Shown here: one piece after another, positions 23,232 through 34,370 of the stretch
Layout: each line of letters opens with the position of its first letter
Numbering within the stretch: the stretch's first letter is position 1
Assembly: GCA_028641055.1 (NCBI GenBank)
Contig: CM054060.1
Span: 164,274,696 to 164,338,695, forward strand
From: Alopecurus myosuroides
Taxonomy: Eukaryota; Streptophyta; Magnoliopsida; Poales; Poaceae
Direction of reading: 5' to 3'
Length of the DNA stretch: 64,000 nucleotides
Made by a program: the position numbers and the translations under genes
The notes under the pieces: model-generated
Seen by the model: only the letters and a program-made list of their open reading frames with translations
Told to the model about the DNA's origin: nothing
The model's database searches: none

Positions 23232-24660
23232 CACCATTAGGCTATTCATCCAGCACATTAGTACGAGCCATCCTCATCCGTGTTCTCTCTTAGAGAATAA
23301 ATATAGCCTAGGCCTTCTTAGAGGGCATAAATCATGTGTGCGCCTCAACTGAGGTATTTAGATCATTCGTTATAAACGGCATTGAGCAATTTATATTGTA
23401 ATAAAGGATGACTTATCGATTAATCTGAATCTTTGTTCGATTGTAATCTTATGCATTTATGCTGCGGAGTCTTACACGACCATGCCATTGGTTGTATACT
23501 CCGCCGTCATCATTGGCTGGAGGTCATTAGGTTGTAGCAAGTACAAACATCATTTTGCTGACGCGCACGGTCGTCAAGGCTATATACTCCCTTTTGATAG
23601 GCTTATTACAAAAGCAAATATGGCTTGGCCGGAACTCCATTAATTGGCCCGAGTTGATTGCGGTGAGATATTATGCTTCATGGAGCAATATAGTGAAAGA
23701 AGTAAGAAATAGCATGGAGTGGATGTACCACCGCGCGTATATACGCGCGCGGCTCCAGTGATCGCCATCCATTAGCCATATAATACTGGTTGCGTTGGCA
23801 TGATACAGAATCATCTTTATGGCTTCAATTTATTTTGAAATACTCCTGAGACTGCAAATAATACTAGCCAGGAGCGGAACACCACGCTCTTGATCATGCT
23901 AGGCGTATCCATGCCACAACACCAGAAATAGAGGGTACCAGTATACGCACGCGTCTCTTCTTCTTTTATCATGCATGGACACGGTAGTTTATGCAGCGGT
24001 CGTAGCAAGCACCGTAGTCACGACGTTAGTGACGACCACATGCCTCCATGCCACGGAAACTCCACTAGGGAGTCTCAACAGTCGACGGACCAGTAAATTA
24101 ACGCTCTGTGGGGAGTGTAAGCTGCTTCCGAGAAGATTACAATTAGAGCCTAGTGCAGGTAAGTTCATACGCACATGTATTTGACGAGGAGACTTGTTGG
24201 GACCATGGAACAGCCATGGTGCCGACCAACGAGACAACCTCATGTTATCTTCATTTGACGGCGAAATACCATACTAGTTTTGAAGAAATTTTATCATCTC
24301 TATGGAGAAATACCATGCCGGTTTTGAAGAAATGTTATCAATTCGACGGCGAAATACCATGCCGGTCTTGAAGAAGATTTATCAATCTAATTACAACCAC
24401 TTAGCCATAGCGGTGCGAGCCGACTAGATCAAAGGGTTTCACAGGTTCACGCTGGCCGCACTGGCGCGCTACACTGCTCCCGAGAATTTTGGCACGAGAA
24501 CACACAAAGTGCCGGAAGCCCTCGGGCCTCGGCTTTGTTGTGTGCGCCGTAGTTGGTAATAAACCAATATGTCCTACACGATGCAGGAGAAGGGTTGGAA
24601 AGCCATCAACCGTCCACATCTAAACGGACAATAATATGCTGGAATGCATTCGGCGAGCTC
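23232..24660. other. 3' flank of the foldback-like element's coding region
   Basis: Starts with AT-rich 3'-UTR-like sequence after the stop ('tatattgtaataaaggatga' at about 23,390). After that no domain is visible. At 24,256-24,381 a ~50-bp unit 'gacggcgaaataccatgccg...ttttgaagaaat' is repeated three times. Low coding potential. Confidence 0.45.
24256..24381. repeat. Three-copy ~48-bp tandem repeat
   Basis: Copies carry 'gaaataccat(a/g)c(t/c)(a/g)g' and 'ttgaagaa', at about 24,260, 24,305 and 24,350. Confidence 0.7.
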
Positions 24661-24679
24661 ATGAGAGAGCGCGCCGGAT

Positions 24680-24843
24680 TAACCATCGGCTATGTAGATG
24701 AACGAGGGGATGTGATGCCCCTGTCATTGTTGTCGTTGGGGACGAGGCGCCGGAGTACCGTCGGCGTTGTCATGGAAACACGGGTGTTGCTGTCCCAGTG
24801 TCCATGATGTAGGTTGGAGTAGACGAATGAGCGCAATCGGTGG
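24680..24843. repeat. ~90-bp degenerate tandem repeat, left of the SIRE-like insertion
   Basis: Units contain 'tgcccatgatgtaggttgga'-type and 'gtcggcgttgtcatgg'-type phrases. The array continues after the SIRE-like element at 44,695-44,965, so the insertion landed inside it. Confidence 0.65.
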
Positions 24844-25822
24844 TGAACGGACAACGATGTCGCCTACGGGGGGGGGGGGGTAAATAGGCGATTAAAACTT
24901 TTCCGGTTAAGGCTTGCTAAATATGGAAATAACCTAGGTGTTTAAATTAACAAGCACACAACCTAAATATTCTAGGGTCAACTAGGCGCACCAACAACTT
25001 ATGCTAAGCAAGACAAGTAACAAGGTGATAGCAAGATATATAACTTCAAGCACAAAGACTATCACAATGTAAATTGCATAAGTAGAAAACTCGGGTATAG
25101 AAATAACCGAGGCACACGGAGACGATGATGTATTCCCGAGTTCCTCCCACAAGGGGAGTACGTCTCGTTGGAGGGGTGTGAGCTCGCCATAAAGGCCTAT
25201 TCAACGCCACAAAGGCCTCACCCTATTCTCTGATGAACCCCGCCACAAAGGCCTGGTTCACCTTCCACTATTGGCAACCTCCGATCGAGGAACACATCCA
25301 CAACTTAATTGGAGGCTCTCGATGTCACCACAATATTGGGGCACACATCCACAACTCAATTGGAGTCTCCCAAGAACACCACAAGTCGTCTAGGGTCCAA
25401 GACCCAAGAGTAACAAGCTCACACACTTTCACTTCCACGAATCCTCGTGGAGAGAGCAAACCGATGCAACCGATGCAAATGGCAAGAGCACAAGTGCTCA
25501 AATCCTCCACTCTCAAATTCCAACAAAGCAACAAATGCTTATGGGGGAATAAGAGAGGAAGAACAATGGAGAAACACCAAGAACTCCAAGATCAAGATCT
25601 ATTAGGTTTCCCTCACTAAGAAGGAGGATGATTGGTGGAAATGTAGATCTAGATCTCATATAACTTCTCCCTCAAAGATATGCAAGAATCATAGAAGGGA
25701 TTGAGAGAGGAGAAAGCTTTCCAAGGTCAACAATGATGGGGGAGAGAGGAAAAACATGTTTGGGCAGCCTTGGGGTCAAGGGGGAAGAAGACCCCCTTAA
25801 ATAGGGGACCCAAAATATGACC

Positions 25823-26857
25823 TGATGCGGAGGGTTACTCCTAGATTGGCCCGATCTTCATGAATCGACGGAGAACACGAAGAACACGAGGAACTCGATG
25901 AACACATGAGGGGGAAACGAGGGGGAGATCGAGGGCAACGCAAACAAACGCAAGGATAAATAGTAAGAACCGAAGAACCCCAAATCTTCCGTCAACTAAC
26001 CCCGAGGGCCGCCTACGGAACGATCGATTCAACTGAGCTCACCTTGATTGAAACCGCTTTACACCCGTAGCCGGTCCACTACGCCAATAGAACCTCAAGA
26101 TAATCGAGAGGAAGATTGGACAATACCTTGATAGAAACCCAAAGGGAGAGATCAAGTAATTGGATGATCCTTGATACGATCCTCGACGAAGTCGGAGGAG
26201 TACCTTGATACGTTCCTCGGTACACACGGGAGGAGTAGTTCCTCAAAGAGGGATACAAGAGAGCTGAGCTCCAAATGTTCTAAATTCAACTCTAAACCCT
26301 AGATCTAGTTTGGGGGAGTCCTTATATAGCCGGGGGTCGAAGTAGGTGGAAACGGGAGCGAAAACGGGTCTTTTCCGGGCATTTTCGGGTCCACCTCGGC
26401 CTAGGGGCCGGCCTGGCCGGCCTGGAACCCGGCCTGGGGCCAGGGTGGGCGCCTGGAGGAGGAGGCCGGCCTGGGCCCGGGGTGGGGAGGAGGGAGGCCG
26501 GCCTCCAGGCCGGCTGCCTCTGTTGGGGGTCCGGCCTAGGGGGGGATGAGGCCGGCCTGGCCGGCCCCCGAGGCCGGGAGGGGCTCCCTTCCCCCTATCT
26601 TCTCCGCCGGGACTCCGATTGCGATGCCGTTTCTTCCGCCCTCCTTCTTATCTTCTTGCGCATCATTTTGGGTGCTTTCCGGGGCCTCCGTGGTGGGTTT
26701 GAACCTGAGTACGCAAAGTGTGTAACCATGAGGTAGCGCACCATTCTCCACATGACCGAAAGCATAGAACGAGAGGAGCGAGTTCACCTTATCTTGGATG
26801 GCCTTTGCGCGTTATCTTGTCATCGGTGCACTTGGTGGAGTTGGGTGGGCTACATCA
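25823..26857 (-). repeat. 3' LTR of the Gypsy element
   Basis: 1,035 bp, TGATG...CATCA. It contains a very GC-rich segment of 'ggccggcctgg' repeats (26,395-26,580). The integrase frame ends inside it at 26,812. Confidence 0.93.
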
Positions 26858-28597
26858 TCTCCCCCCCCTTGAAAAAGAGTCGACCTCGACTCGGCGTCGT
26901 CTTCATCACTTGGGTATCCATGGAAGGGAGAGAGGTCCTTGACATTGAAGGAGTTGTGGACGAGGTACTTGGATTGCGGTAAGTAGAGCTTGTAGGCGTT
27001 GTTGTTGATGCGCTTGATGACCTTGAAGGGACCGTCACCTCTTGGCTTGAGCTTGGAGTTGCGCTCTTCGGGGAACCGGTCCTTGCGCAAGTGTAGCCAC
27101 ACGAGGTCACCTTCTTGGAACACCATGGGTTTCTTGTTCTTGTTCATGATAGAGGCTCGGTGCTCGGAATGCTTCTCAAGCGTAGCTCTTGTGGAGTCGT
27201 GTAGCTTCTTGATGTAGTCGGTGCGCTTGTCGATGTCCATGTTTGCTCGCTCGCGTAGAGGCAAAGGGAGTATGTCGAGGGCGGTGTTGGGGTTGAAGCC
27301 GTAGACGATCTCGAACGGACTCTTCTTGGTAGCTTGATGGAGAGCACGGTTGTAGGCGAACTCGGCGTGTGGGATGCACTCCTCCCAATTCTTCTAGTTG
27401 GGCTTGATCAATGCTCGAAGTAGTGAAGAGAGTGTGCGGTTGACGACCTCGGTTTGTCCATCCGTTTGTGGGTGGTAGGCGGTGGAGCATAGTAGCTTGA
27501 CGCCGAGCTTGGCCATCAACGTCTTCCAAAAGTAGGAGGTGAACTTGACGTCGCGGTCCGAGACAATGGAAGTAGGTACACCATGTAAACGCACAATTTC
27601 CCTGAAAAACAAAGTAGCAACATGTGAAGCATCGTCGGTTCGGTTGCAAGGAATGAAATGTGCCATCTTAGAGAAACGATCCACAACTACAAAGATTGAA
27701 TCCATGTTGGTTTTAGTTCGTGGGAGGCCTAACACAAAGTCCATGCTAATATCACTCCAAGGTGCATGTGGGATAGGTAATGGCATGTAAAGACCATGGG
27801 GGTTGGAAGTGGACTTAGCTCGGAGGCATGTAGAACATCTCTTGACGTGTCTCTCAACGTGATGCTTCATCTTGGGCCAATAGTAGTTGGTGGAGAGCAT
27901 GGAATAGGTCTTGTCGCGTCCAAAGTGTCCCATGAGACCTCCTTCATGTGATTCCTTCAATAACAACAAACGAAGAGAGGACTCGGGGATACACAATTTG
28001 TTAGCCTTAAACAAGAACCCTTTGTGAAGATAGTAATCATCAAAACCTCGGTTAGGCAAGCATTTCTCAAATATAGGACCAAAGAAAGTATCGGAAGCAT
28101 ATAAGTCTTTGATCTCATCCAAACCAATCACATTGATGTCAAGACGTGTAAGAAGGCATTCTTTCCTAGACAAGGCATCGGCGACCACATTCTCTTTACC
28201 TTTCTTGTACTTAATGACATAAGGAAAAGATTCAATGAATTCAACCCACTTAGCATGCCTCTTGTTCAAATTGGTTTGGCTTTTCAAGTATTTCAATGAT
28301 TCGTGATCGGAATGAATGACAAATTCTTTTGGCCAAAGGTAGTGTTGCCAAACTTCTAGCACTCTAACCAAAGCAAAAAAGTTCCTTATCATAGATGGGG
28401 TAATTGAGTTTAGCACCATCAAGTTTTTCACTATGGTAAGCAACGGGGCGTCCGTTTTGCATGAGAACGCCACCAATTCCTATACCACTAGCATCACATT
28501 CAATCTCAAAAGTTTTCTCAAAATCCGGTAAGACAAGCAAAGGAGCTTCGGTTAAGCATTTCTTAAGTGTGTCGAAAGCTTTTTGTTGCGCATTGCC
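26812..28597 (-). pseudogene. Gypsy Pol, RNase H-integrase part
   Basis: Continues after the RT stop. RNase H can be followed from 28,597, but a one-base gain in a T/A run (about 28,376-28,382) shifts the frame; the next open part is 28,476-27,394. It holds the RNase H end ('[15 protein letters not shown]'), the integrase HHCC region ('[14 protein letters not shown]', then 'CSTCLRAK') and the DDE core ('SMDFVLGLP', 'SDRDVKF', 'GQTEVVNRT'). TAG at 27,394-27,396 closes it. The same frame reopens to 26,812 with the integrase tail, including 'LKPRGDGPFKVIKRINNNAY', and stops inside the 3' LTR. No chromodomain was recognised. Confidence 0.85.
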
Positions 28598-30304
28598 CTA
28601 AACAAAAGGTACATTCTTTTTGGTAAGTTCATTCAAAGGGCAAGCAATAGTTGAAAAATCTTTGACAAAGCGGCGATAGAACCCGGCAAGGCCATGAAAG
28701 CGCCTTATCTCATCCACGGAGGTAGGGTTGGGCCAATTCCTAATTGCCTCAATCTTCTTGTTATCTACTTCAATACCATTGGAAGAGATCACAAAACCCA
28801 AGAAAACAAGCTTGTTGGTGCAAAAAGTGCATTTGGAAAGATTGGCGAAAAGTTTTGCGTTGCGAAGAGCCAACAATACTTGTGAAACATGATCAAGGTG
28901 ATCTTCCAAAGATTTGCTATAAATGAGAATATCGTCGAAGTAAACCACAACAAATTTGCCAATGAAAGGACGTAGAACTTCATTCATGAGACGCATGAAG
29001 GTAGATGGAGCATTCGAAAGACCAAAGGGCATAACAAGCCATTCATACAAACCAAGTTTTGTTTTGAAAGCCGTTTTCCATTCATCACCTATACTCATAC
29101 GAATTTGATGGTAACCACTTTTAAGATCAATTTTGGAAAATATAGTAGCACCACTCAATTCATCAAGCATGTCATCGAGCCTAGGAATAGGATGTCTATA
29201 TCTAACGGTGATAGCATTGATAGAGCGACAATCCATACACATGCGGGAAGTAGAATCTTGCTTTGGAACAAGGATAACCGGCACGGCACAAGGGCTAAGG
29301 GATTCGCGAATAAAACCTTTTTCTAGTAGCTCTTGGATTTGTCGCTCAATCTCCTTAGTCTCCTCGGGGTTGGTGCGGTAAGGAGCGCGGTTTGGAAGGG
29401 GCGCGCCCGGAATGAGGTCAATACGGTGCTCGATTCCTCGAAGGGGAGGAAGGCTCGGAGGGAGCTCATCGGGAAAGACGTCTTCAAATTCCTGCAACAA
29501 AGGCAACAAAGATGGAGGAAGATTTGTCATGTCGTTAGTGTCAAGTGCTTCCCCTTTGCACAATAGGACAAAGTGAAGTATGTTTGGGTCATCTCGTAGC
29601 TCTCGCATCTCTCGTTTGGTGGCAAGTAAGGCAAAGCCTTTGGCATCACTCGGAATTTTTCCACTCATGTTTGGCTTGTGGCTCTCACTCACTTTTTGGT
29701 GGATCACTCTCTCACCACTCATCTCACGAGATTTGATCTCTTCTTGTCTACGTGCAAGAGTCTTGGCGTTGTCGGCGATCACTTGGCTAGGAGACATGGG
29801 ACGAAGAACAAATGTCTTGTTATTCCACTTGAAGCTATAGTTATTGGTACGCCCATCATGGATAGCACTCTTGTCGTATTGCCAAGGTCGACCAAGAAGA
29901 AGATGACACACGGTCATAGGAACAACGTCACAATCTACCGTGTCTTCATAGGGACCAATCTTGAAATTCACGGAGACCATGTGTTGAATCTTGAAGGTGC
30001 TGGAGTCACTAAGCCATTGGACATGGTATGGATGGGGATGTTGCTTGTAAGGCAATTTGAGTTTGTCGCAAAGCTCTTTGCTAGCCAAGTTGTGGCAACT
30101 TCCACCATCGATGATGACCTTGATTGACTTGCCATCAATACCGGCTCTTGTTTGGAAGAGATTGCACCGTTGATCTTGCTCATCTTGAGGAGAAGAAGTG
30201 AGGACTCTTGTGACCACTAGTGATGGATTCTTGTCCTCATCGCAATACACACTTTCTTCCTCATCGTTGGGGACGTCCAAAGAGTTGAGAGCAACTTGAT
30301 GCAA
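28598..30304 (-). pseudogene. Gypsy Pol, protease-reverse transcriptase part
   Basis: The frame starts without an ATG next to the gag stop. The aspartic protease carries VIIDGGSCHNLAS (about residues 61-75). RT follows, with 'YRHPIPRLDDMLDELSGATI', 'FSKIDLKSGYHQIRM', 'MPFGLSNAPSTF' and the catalytic box VYFDDILIYS. The connection region ends at 'FYRRFVKDFSTIACPLNELT'. The frame is closed by TAG at 28,598-28,600, where relatives continue with a Trp-Gly pair into RNase H. Active-site residues of both enzymes are present, so the loss is recent. Confidence 0.88.
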
Positions 30305-30306
30305 GG

Positions 30307-32073
30307 CTAGTATTCGCCTTCGCTCATAGAATCACGTTCACCGTCTTGGTTGACAATCATGATCATCTTGTTGGAACATTCAAAGGACTTGTGTCCACTA
30401 CCACCACACTTGAAGCAAGTAATAGTGCTTGACTTGACTTGAGGAGCACTTGAGGATGATGTGGGAGGCACTTGCTTCTTGAATGGTTGGGAAGACTTGT
30501 TGGGAGCACTAGAGGCTCGAGTGTTGCTCTTGGTGGTAGTTGGAGGAGGAACTTGTGTCATTGGAGTTGAGGATGATGGTCTTGAGTTGAAGAAAGCCTT
30601 TTGCTTGCTATACTTGAGATCTTCCGCAATTTGGCGTTCCGCCTTGAGAGCTTGGTGGACAAGGGCCACAATGTTGTCATACGGTTGATACTCGACGATC
30701 TTCCTTATAGGATAGTTGAGGCCATTGAGGAAGCGGGCCATTGTTTGCTCTTGAGATTCTATCACATGAGCTCGAATCAAAGATGTCTCCATTTCCTTGT
30801 AGTACTCATCAACGGACTTCACACCTTGACGAAGTTCTTGGAGCTTCTTGAAGAGGTCACGCTTGTAGTGAGGAGGAACGAATCGAGCATGCATGAATTG
30901 CTTCATCTCATTCCAAGTGGCAAGGGGAGCCATGCGATTGCGGACTCGTTCGGCTTGTAGACGATCCCACCATAAGAGTGCATAGCCTTCGAATTCCAAA
31001 GATGCTAGAGCAACCATCTTCTTGTCGGTGAAGTTGTGAATGCCGAATATCTTGTCAACCTTGAGAGCCCAAGAAAGATAGTCTTCGGGATCATTCTCAC
31101 CATTGAACTTTGGGACATTGAAACGAAGAGCACTCATGTTGTTGTCCTCTTGCGGACGATGGGGACGCTCATGTTGGCGCTCATGGGGATCTTCATCATA
31201 AATGGGAGGTGAATCATCATAGGGGTCATCCTCATTGTCTTGGCGGTGGCGATCATGATGGGGAGGATGACGCCGGTGGTCATTAGGTGGTGGTGGTTGG
31301 TGGTGACGGAGCCTAGCTTCACGACATTCACTATCATCATGGCCATTGTGATGTTGTCGAGGACGCTCTTGTTCTTGGCGAGGGTGTTGCGGAAGCACTT
31401 GTTCATCTCGAGGGTGTTGAGGATGATCATGTTCTTGGCGGTCATTGTTGTTGGGACGCGCATGGCGCCTAGGTGGCCTTCGATGTTGACGAGCATCTTC
31501 CACGAAATCATTGTGGCCATAGTCTTGATCGTGGCCTTGTGGAGGTGGAGGATGATGGTGTTGTCGAAGGTCCGGGCGTTGCGGTTGTTGAAGAGGGTCA
31601 CCACGGCCTTGGCGATGTCGAGGTGGTGGTGATGGCGAGCTATCCTCATACCAATTGCGTCGCGGAGGTTGTTGAGGTTGTGGAGGAGGTGGTGGTGGTT
31701 GTTGAGGTTGTCCACCCTCCTCCACGTTGTGGCGATCATGGCGATCGTGGCGATCATGGCGACGAGGTTGGTGAGGATCTTGATTGCGGTGGCTTGAGCG
31801 ACGAGACCTTGAGGACGATGAAGAATGACGACGATTGGCAAGATTAGCCAAGTTGATGTTGATGCGCGTCATTTGATCATTCAATCGAGCCTCTTGCTCT
31901 TGTAGTCGACGCTCATAGCGTTGCAACCCGTCCTTGACGAGTTCGCGGAGTTGAAAGTGGTCATTGTGGGTGACGAAGTTGGCGTAAGCATTGTCGTTGT
32001 AGAATGGATTGCCTTCGTCTTCCGAGCTCGGACTTGTGAATACTCCTTCCCTAGCCATCTCAAAAACACACAC
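30307..32073 (-). CDS. Gypsy Gag, 588 aa
   Basis: Structural capsid/nucleocapsid protein of the element. The likely start is either residue 1 or the MAREGVF Met at residue 6. Residues about 85-300 are a His/Pro/Gln/Arg-rich low-complexity region. The capsid-like core follows from 'FNVPKFNGENDPEDYLSW' (about residue 320) through 'LLWWDRLQAERVRN' and 'LKKLQELRQG'-type helices. Near the C-terminus is one CCHC zinc knuckle, CFKCGGSGHKSFEC. The frame ends with TAG at 30,307-30,309. The protease frame begins immediately after but in another phase, so a one-base indel probably separates what is usually one continuous gag-pol frame in this clade. Gag itself has no internal stop. Confidence 0.9.
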   Translation of the reverse strand: MCVFEMAREGVFTSPSSEDEGNPFYNDNAYANFVTHNDHFQLRELVKDGLQRYERRLQEQEARLNDQMTRININLANLANRRHSSSSSRSRRSSHRNQDPHQPRRHDRHDRHDRHNVEEGGQPQQPPPPPPQPQQPPRRNWYEDSSPSPPPRHRQGRGDPLQQPQRPDLRQHHHPPPPQGHDQDYGHNDFVEDARQHRRPPRRHARPNNNDRQEHDHPQHPRDEQVLPQHPRQEQERPRQHHNGHDDSECREARLRHHQPPPPNDHRRHPPHHDRHRQDNEDDPYDDSPPIYDEDPHERQHERPHRPQEDNNMSALRFNVPKFNGENDPEDYLSWALKVDKIFGIHNFTDKKMVALASLEFEGYALLWWDRLQAERVRNRMAPLATWNEMKQFMHARFVPPHYKRDLFKKLQELRQGVKSVDEYYKEMETSLIRAHVIESQEQTMARFLNGLNYPIRKIVEYQPYDNIVALVHQALKAERQIAEDLKYSKQKAFFNSRPSSSTPMTQVPPPTTTKSNTRASSAPNKSSQPFKKQVPPTSSSSAPQVKSSTITCFKCGGSGHKSFECSNKMIMIVNQDGERDSMSEGEY

Positions 32074-33269
32074 AAGGGTGATATTGAAGAAATGGACGCC
32101 TCACTTACCCAACGTTACCTTTCTTGGTCGTATTGAGGCTAGTGGACGAGCCTAGGTGTAGGGCGGTATGTCAAGAGCGAATCCAAAAAGATCGAAAGAA
32201 ACCGCAAACGGCAACACACACACTTTATATGGAAGGCAAATAGGTTAGGAAAGTGGCGAGGAAAAATCGACAAAACCGAAGAAAAGTTTGTTGTCAATCA
32301 TGGAGAAAATTCAAAGAAAAGTTAGCACAAAAACCAAACCTATAGGATGGAAATATGGTGGAACACACACACGCAAGGGAAAAATGGGATTAGTGCGACC
32401 AATGGACGAGCGAAGAACGAAATGGCCCTAACGTAGACTAATGCTCAATGCCACACTAACTCAAAGAGGACGCTAGCTCAAACCGCAAATTTGAAAAGGC
32501 AACAAGATTCGCACCGTGGCAATCGGTCACTCTTTCTCTTTTGCGACGCAATGCTACACGTTCCTACAATGGAAAGCAATTGGCACCGATCCTTTTGCTT
32601 CTTTTTCTATTTTCTCTTTTTCTTTTTTTTTTTGATTTTCTCTTTTTGATGGATTCCAAAGTGCCAATGCCTAGTCGGTAGCTAATCTCTCACAAGCGCT
32701 AACCTCGCACTCTCGATGCCACAAATGCGATGCCAAGCGGTGTAAAAAGAACTAGTCCGATAGGTAAGTAACACAATGGGGTGGGGTGGTGCAAGCGGAA
32801 GCAAGTTATACCTCTCTTATTTGATGATCACGGACTTGCGGCCGTGGGGGAGTCGATGTCGTGGCGATCCGTTGATGTGGAAGCGTAGGTGATGTCGTGG
32901 GCGTCGCGTAGCACTTTGTTGCACTCAATTCGGATCAAAAACGACAAAGAAAAACAAGTTTCAAAATCTGTCGGAGAATCGAAGAGCTGCAATTTTCTGA
33001 GTTTTTGGCTCAAATTCGAAATTCCCACAAAATCAAGAAAATTTTGGGACGAAATTGGAAAAATTGGCTGAATAGAAAGGTGTGGAATGGTGTTTGGCAA
33101 CAAATCTATGAAGAAAAACCACGAAAAACTCAACGAATCAACAGATCGGTCAAATTCCCTTTTGGCTATTTTTTGAGGATTTTCGAAATTCTTGGTGGAA
33201 AAAGAAAAATTGGTGGATGGAAAGTGTTGGGGGTGTCGGATTCGTGTCAATCTAGCTCTGGATACCAGA
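32074..33269 (-). other. Gypsy 5' leader and primer-binding site
   Basis: About 1.2 kb between primer site and gag, without a protein domain. A pyrimidine-rich tract (32,590-32,640) lies inside. The primer site is at 33,255-33,267. This is the expected place for packaging signals, not identifiable from sequence alone. Confidence 0.7.
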
Positions 33270-34370
33270 TGATGCGGAGGGTTACTCCTAGATTGGCCCG
33301 ATCTTCACGAATCGACGGAGAACACGAAGAACACGAGGAACTCGATGAACACACGAGGGGGAAACGAGGGGGAGATCGAGGGCAACGCAAACAAACGCAA
33401 GGATAAATAGTAAGAACCGAAGAACCCCAAATCTTCCGTCAACTAACCCCGAGGGCCGCCTACGGAACGATCGATTCAACTGAGCTCACCTTGATTGAAA
33501 CCGCTTTACACCCGTAGCCGGTCCACTACGCCAATAGAACCTCAAGATAATCGAGAGGAAGATTGGACAATTCCTTGATAGAAACCCAAAGGGAGAGATC
33601 AAGTAATTGGATGATCCTTGATACGATCCTCGACAAAGTCGGAGGAGTAGCCTTGATACGTTCCTCGGTACACACCGGAGGAGTAGTTCCTCAAAGAGGG
33701 ATACAAGAGAGCTGAGCTCCAAATGTTCTAAATTCAACTCTAAACCCTAGATCTAGCTTGGGGGAGTCCTTATATAGCCGGGGGCCGAAGTAGGTGGAAA
33801 CGGGAGCGAAAACGGGTCTTTTCCGGGCATTTTCGTGTCCACCTCGGCCTAGGGGCCGGCCTGGCCGGCCTGGAACCCGGCCTGGGGCCAGGGTGGGCGC
33901 CTGGAGGAGGAGGCCGGCCTGGGGCCGGGGTGGGAAGGAGGCAGGCCGGCCCCCAGGCCGGCTGGCTCTGTTGGGTGCCCGGCCTGGGGCCGGGGTGGGG
34001 AGGAGGGAGGCCGGCCTCCAGGCCGGCTGCCTCTGTTGGGGGTCCGGCCTAGGGGGGGATGAGGCCGGCCTGGCCGGCCCCCGAGGCCGGGAGGGGCTCC
34101 CTTCCCCCTATCTTCTCCGCCGGGACTCCGACTGCGATGCCGTTTCTTCCGCCCTCCTTCTTATCTTCTTGCGCATCATTTTGGGTGCTTTCCGGGGCCT
34201 CCGTGGTGGGTTTGAACCTGAGTACGCAAAGTGTGGAACCATGAGGTAGCGCACCATTCTCCACATGACCGAAAGCATAGAACGAGAGGAGCGAGTTCAC
34301 CTTATCTTGGATGGCCTATGCGCGTGATCTTGTCATCGGTGCACTTGGTGGAGTTGGGTGGGCTACATCA
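33270..34370 (-). repeat. 5' LTR of the Gypsy element
   Basis: 1,101 bp, TGATG...CATCA. Compared with the other LTR it has about 66 extra bases in the 'ccggcctggggccggggtgg' repeat block (33,915-34,000). Confidence 0.93.

Larger units (their letters stand above)
25823..34370 (-). mobile_element. Ty3/Gypsy element (probable CRM clade), complete but disabled
   Basis: The 3' LTR is 25,823-26,857 (1,035 bp) and the 5' LTR 33,270-34,370 (1,101 bp), both TGATG...CATCA. The target duplication is TGACC (25,818-25,822) against TGGCC (34,371-34,375). The primer site on the minus strand, TGGTATCCAGAGC (33,255-33,267), adjoins the 5' LTR; a purine tract (26,858-26,875) adjoins the 3' LTR. Order is gag, protease, RT, RNase H, integrase, which is the Gypsy order. 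TGATG/CATCA ends and a pol frame running into the 3' LTR are features I associate with the CRM clade, but no C-terminal chromodomain-like motif was seen. LTRs differ by about 1.4% by eye plus a 66-bp length difference, so this is a young insertion. Several stops and shifts disable pol. Confidence 0.92.

Noticed and set aside
24868..24880. G-run at the start of the left SIRE-like LTR as a biological change
   Set aside because: The other LTR has ordinary sequence here; with four other homopolymer runs in the window an assembly or sequencing artefact is as likely.
31134..31841. 235-codon minus-strand frame (Met/Ile/Thr-rich)
   Set aside because: Alternative frame of the His/Pro/Gln-rich part of the Gypsy gag.
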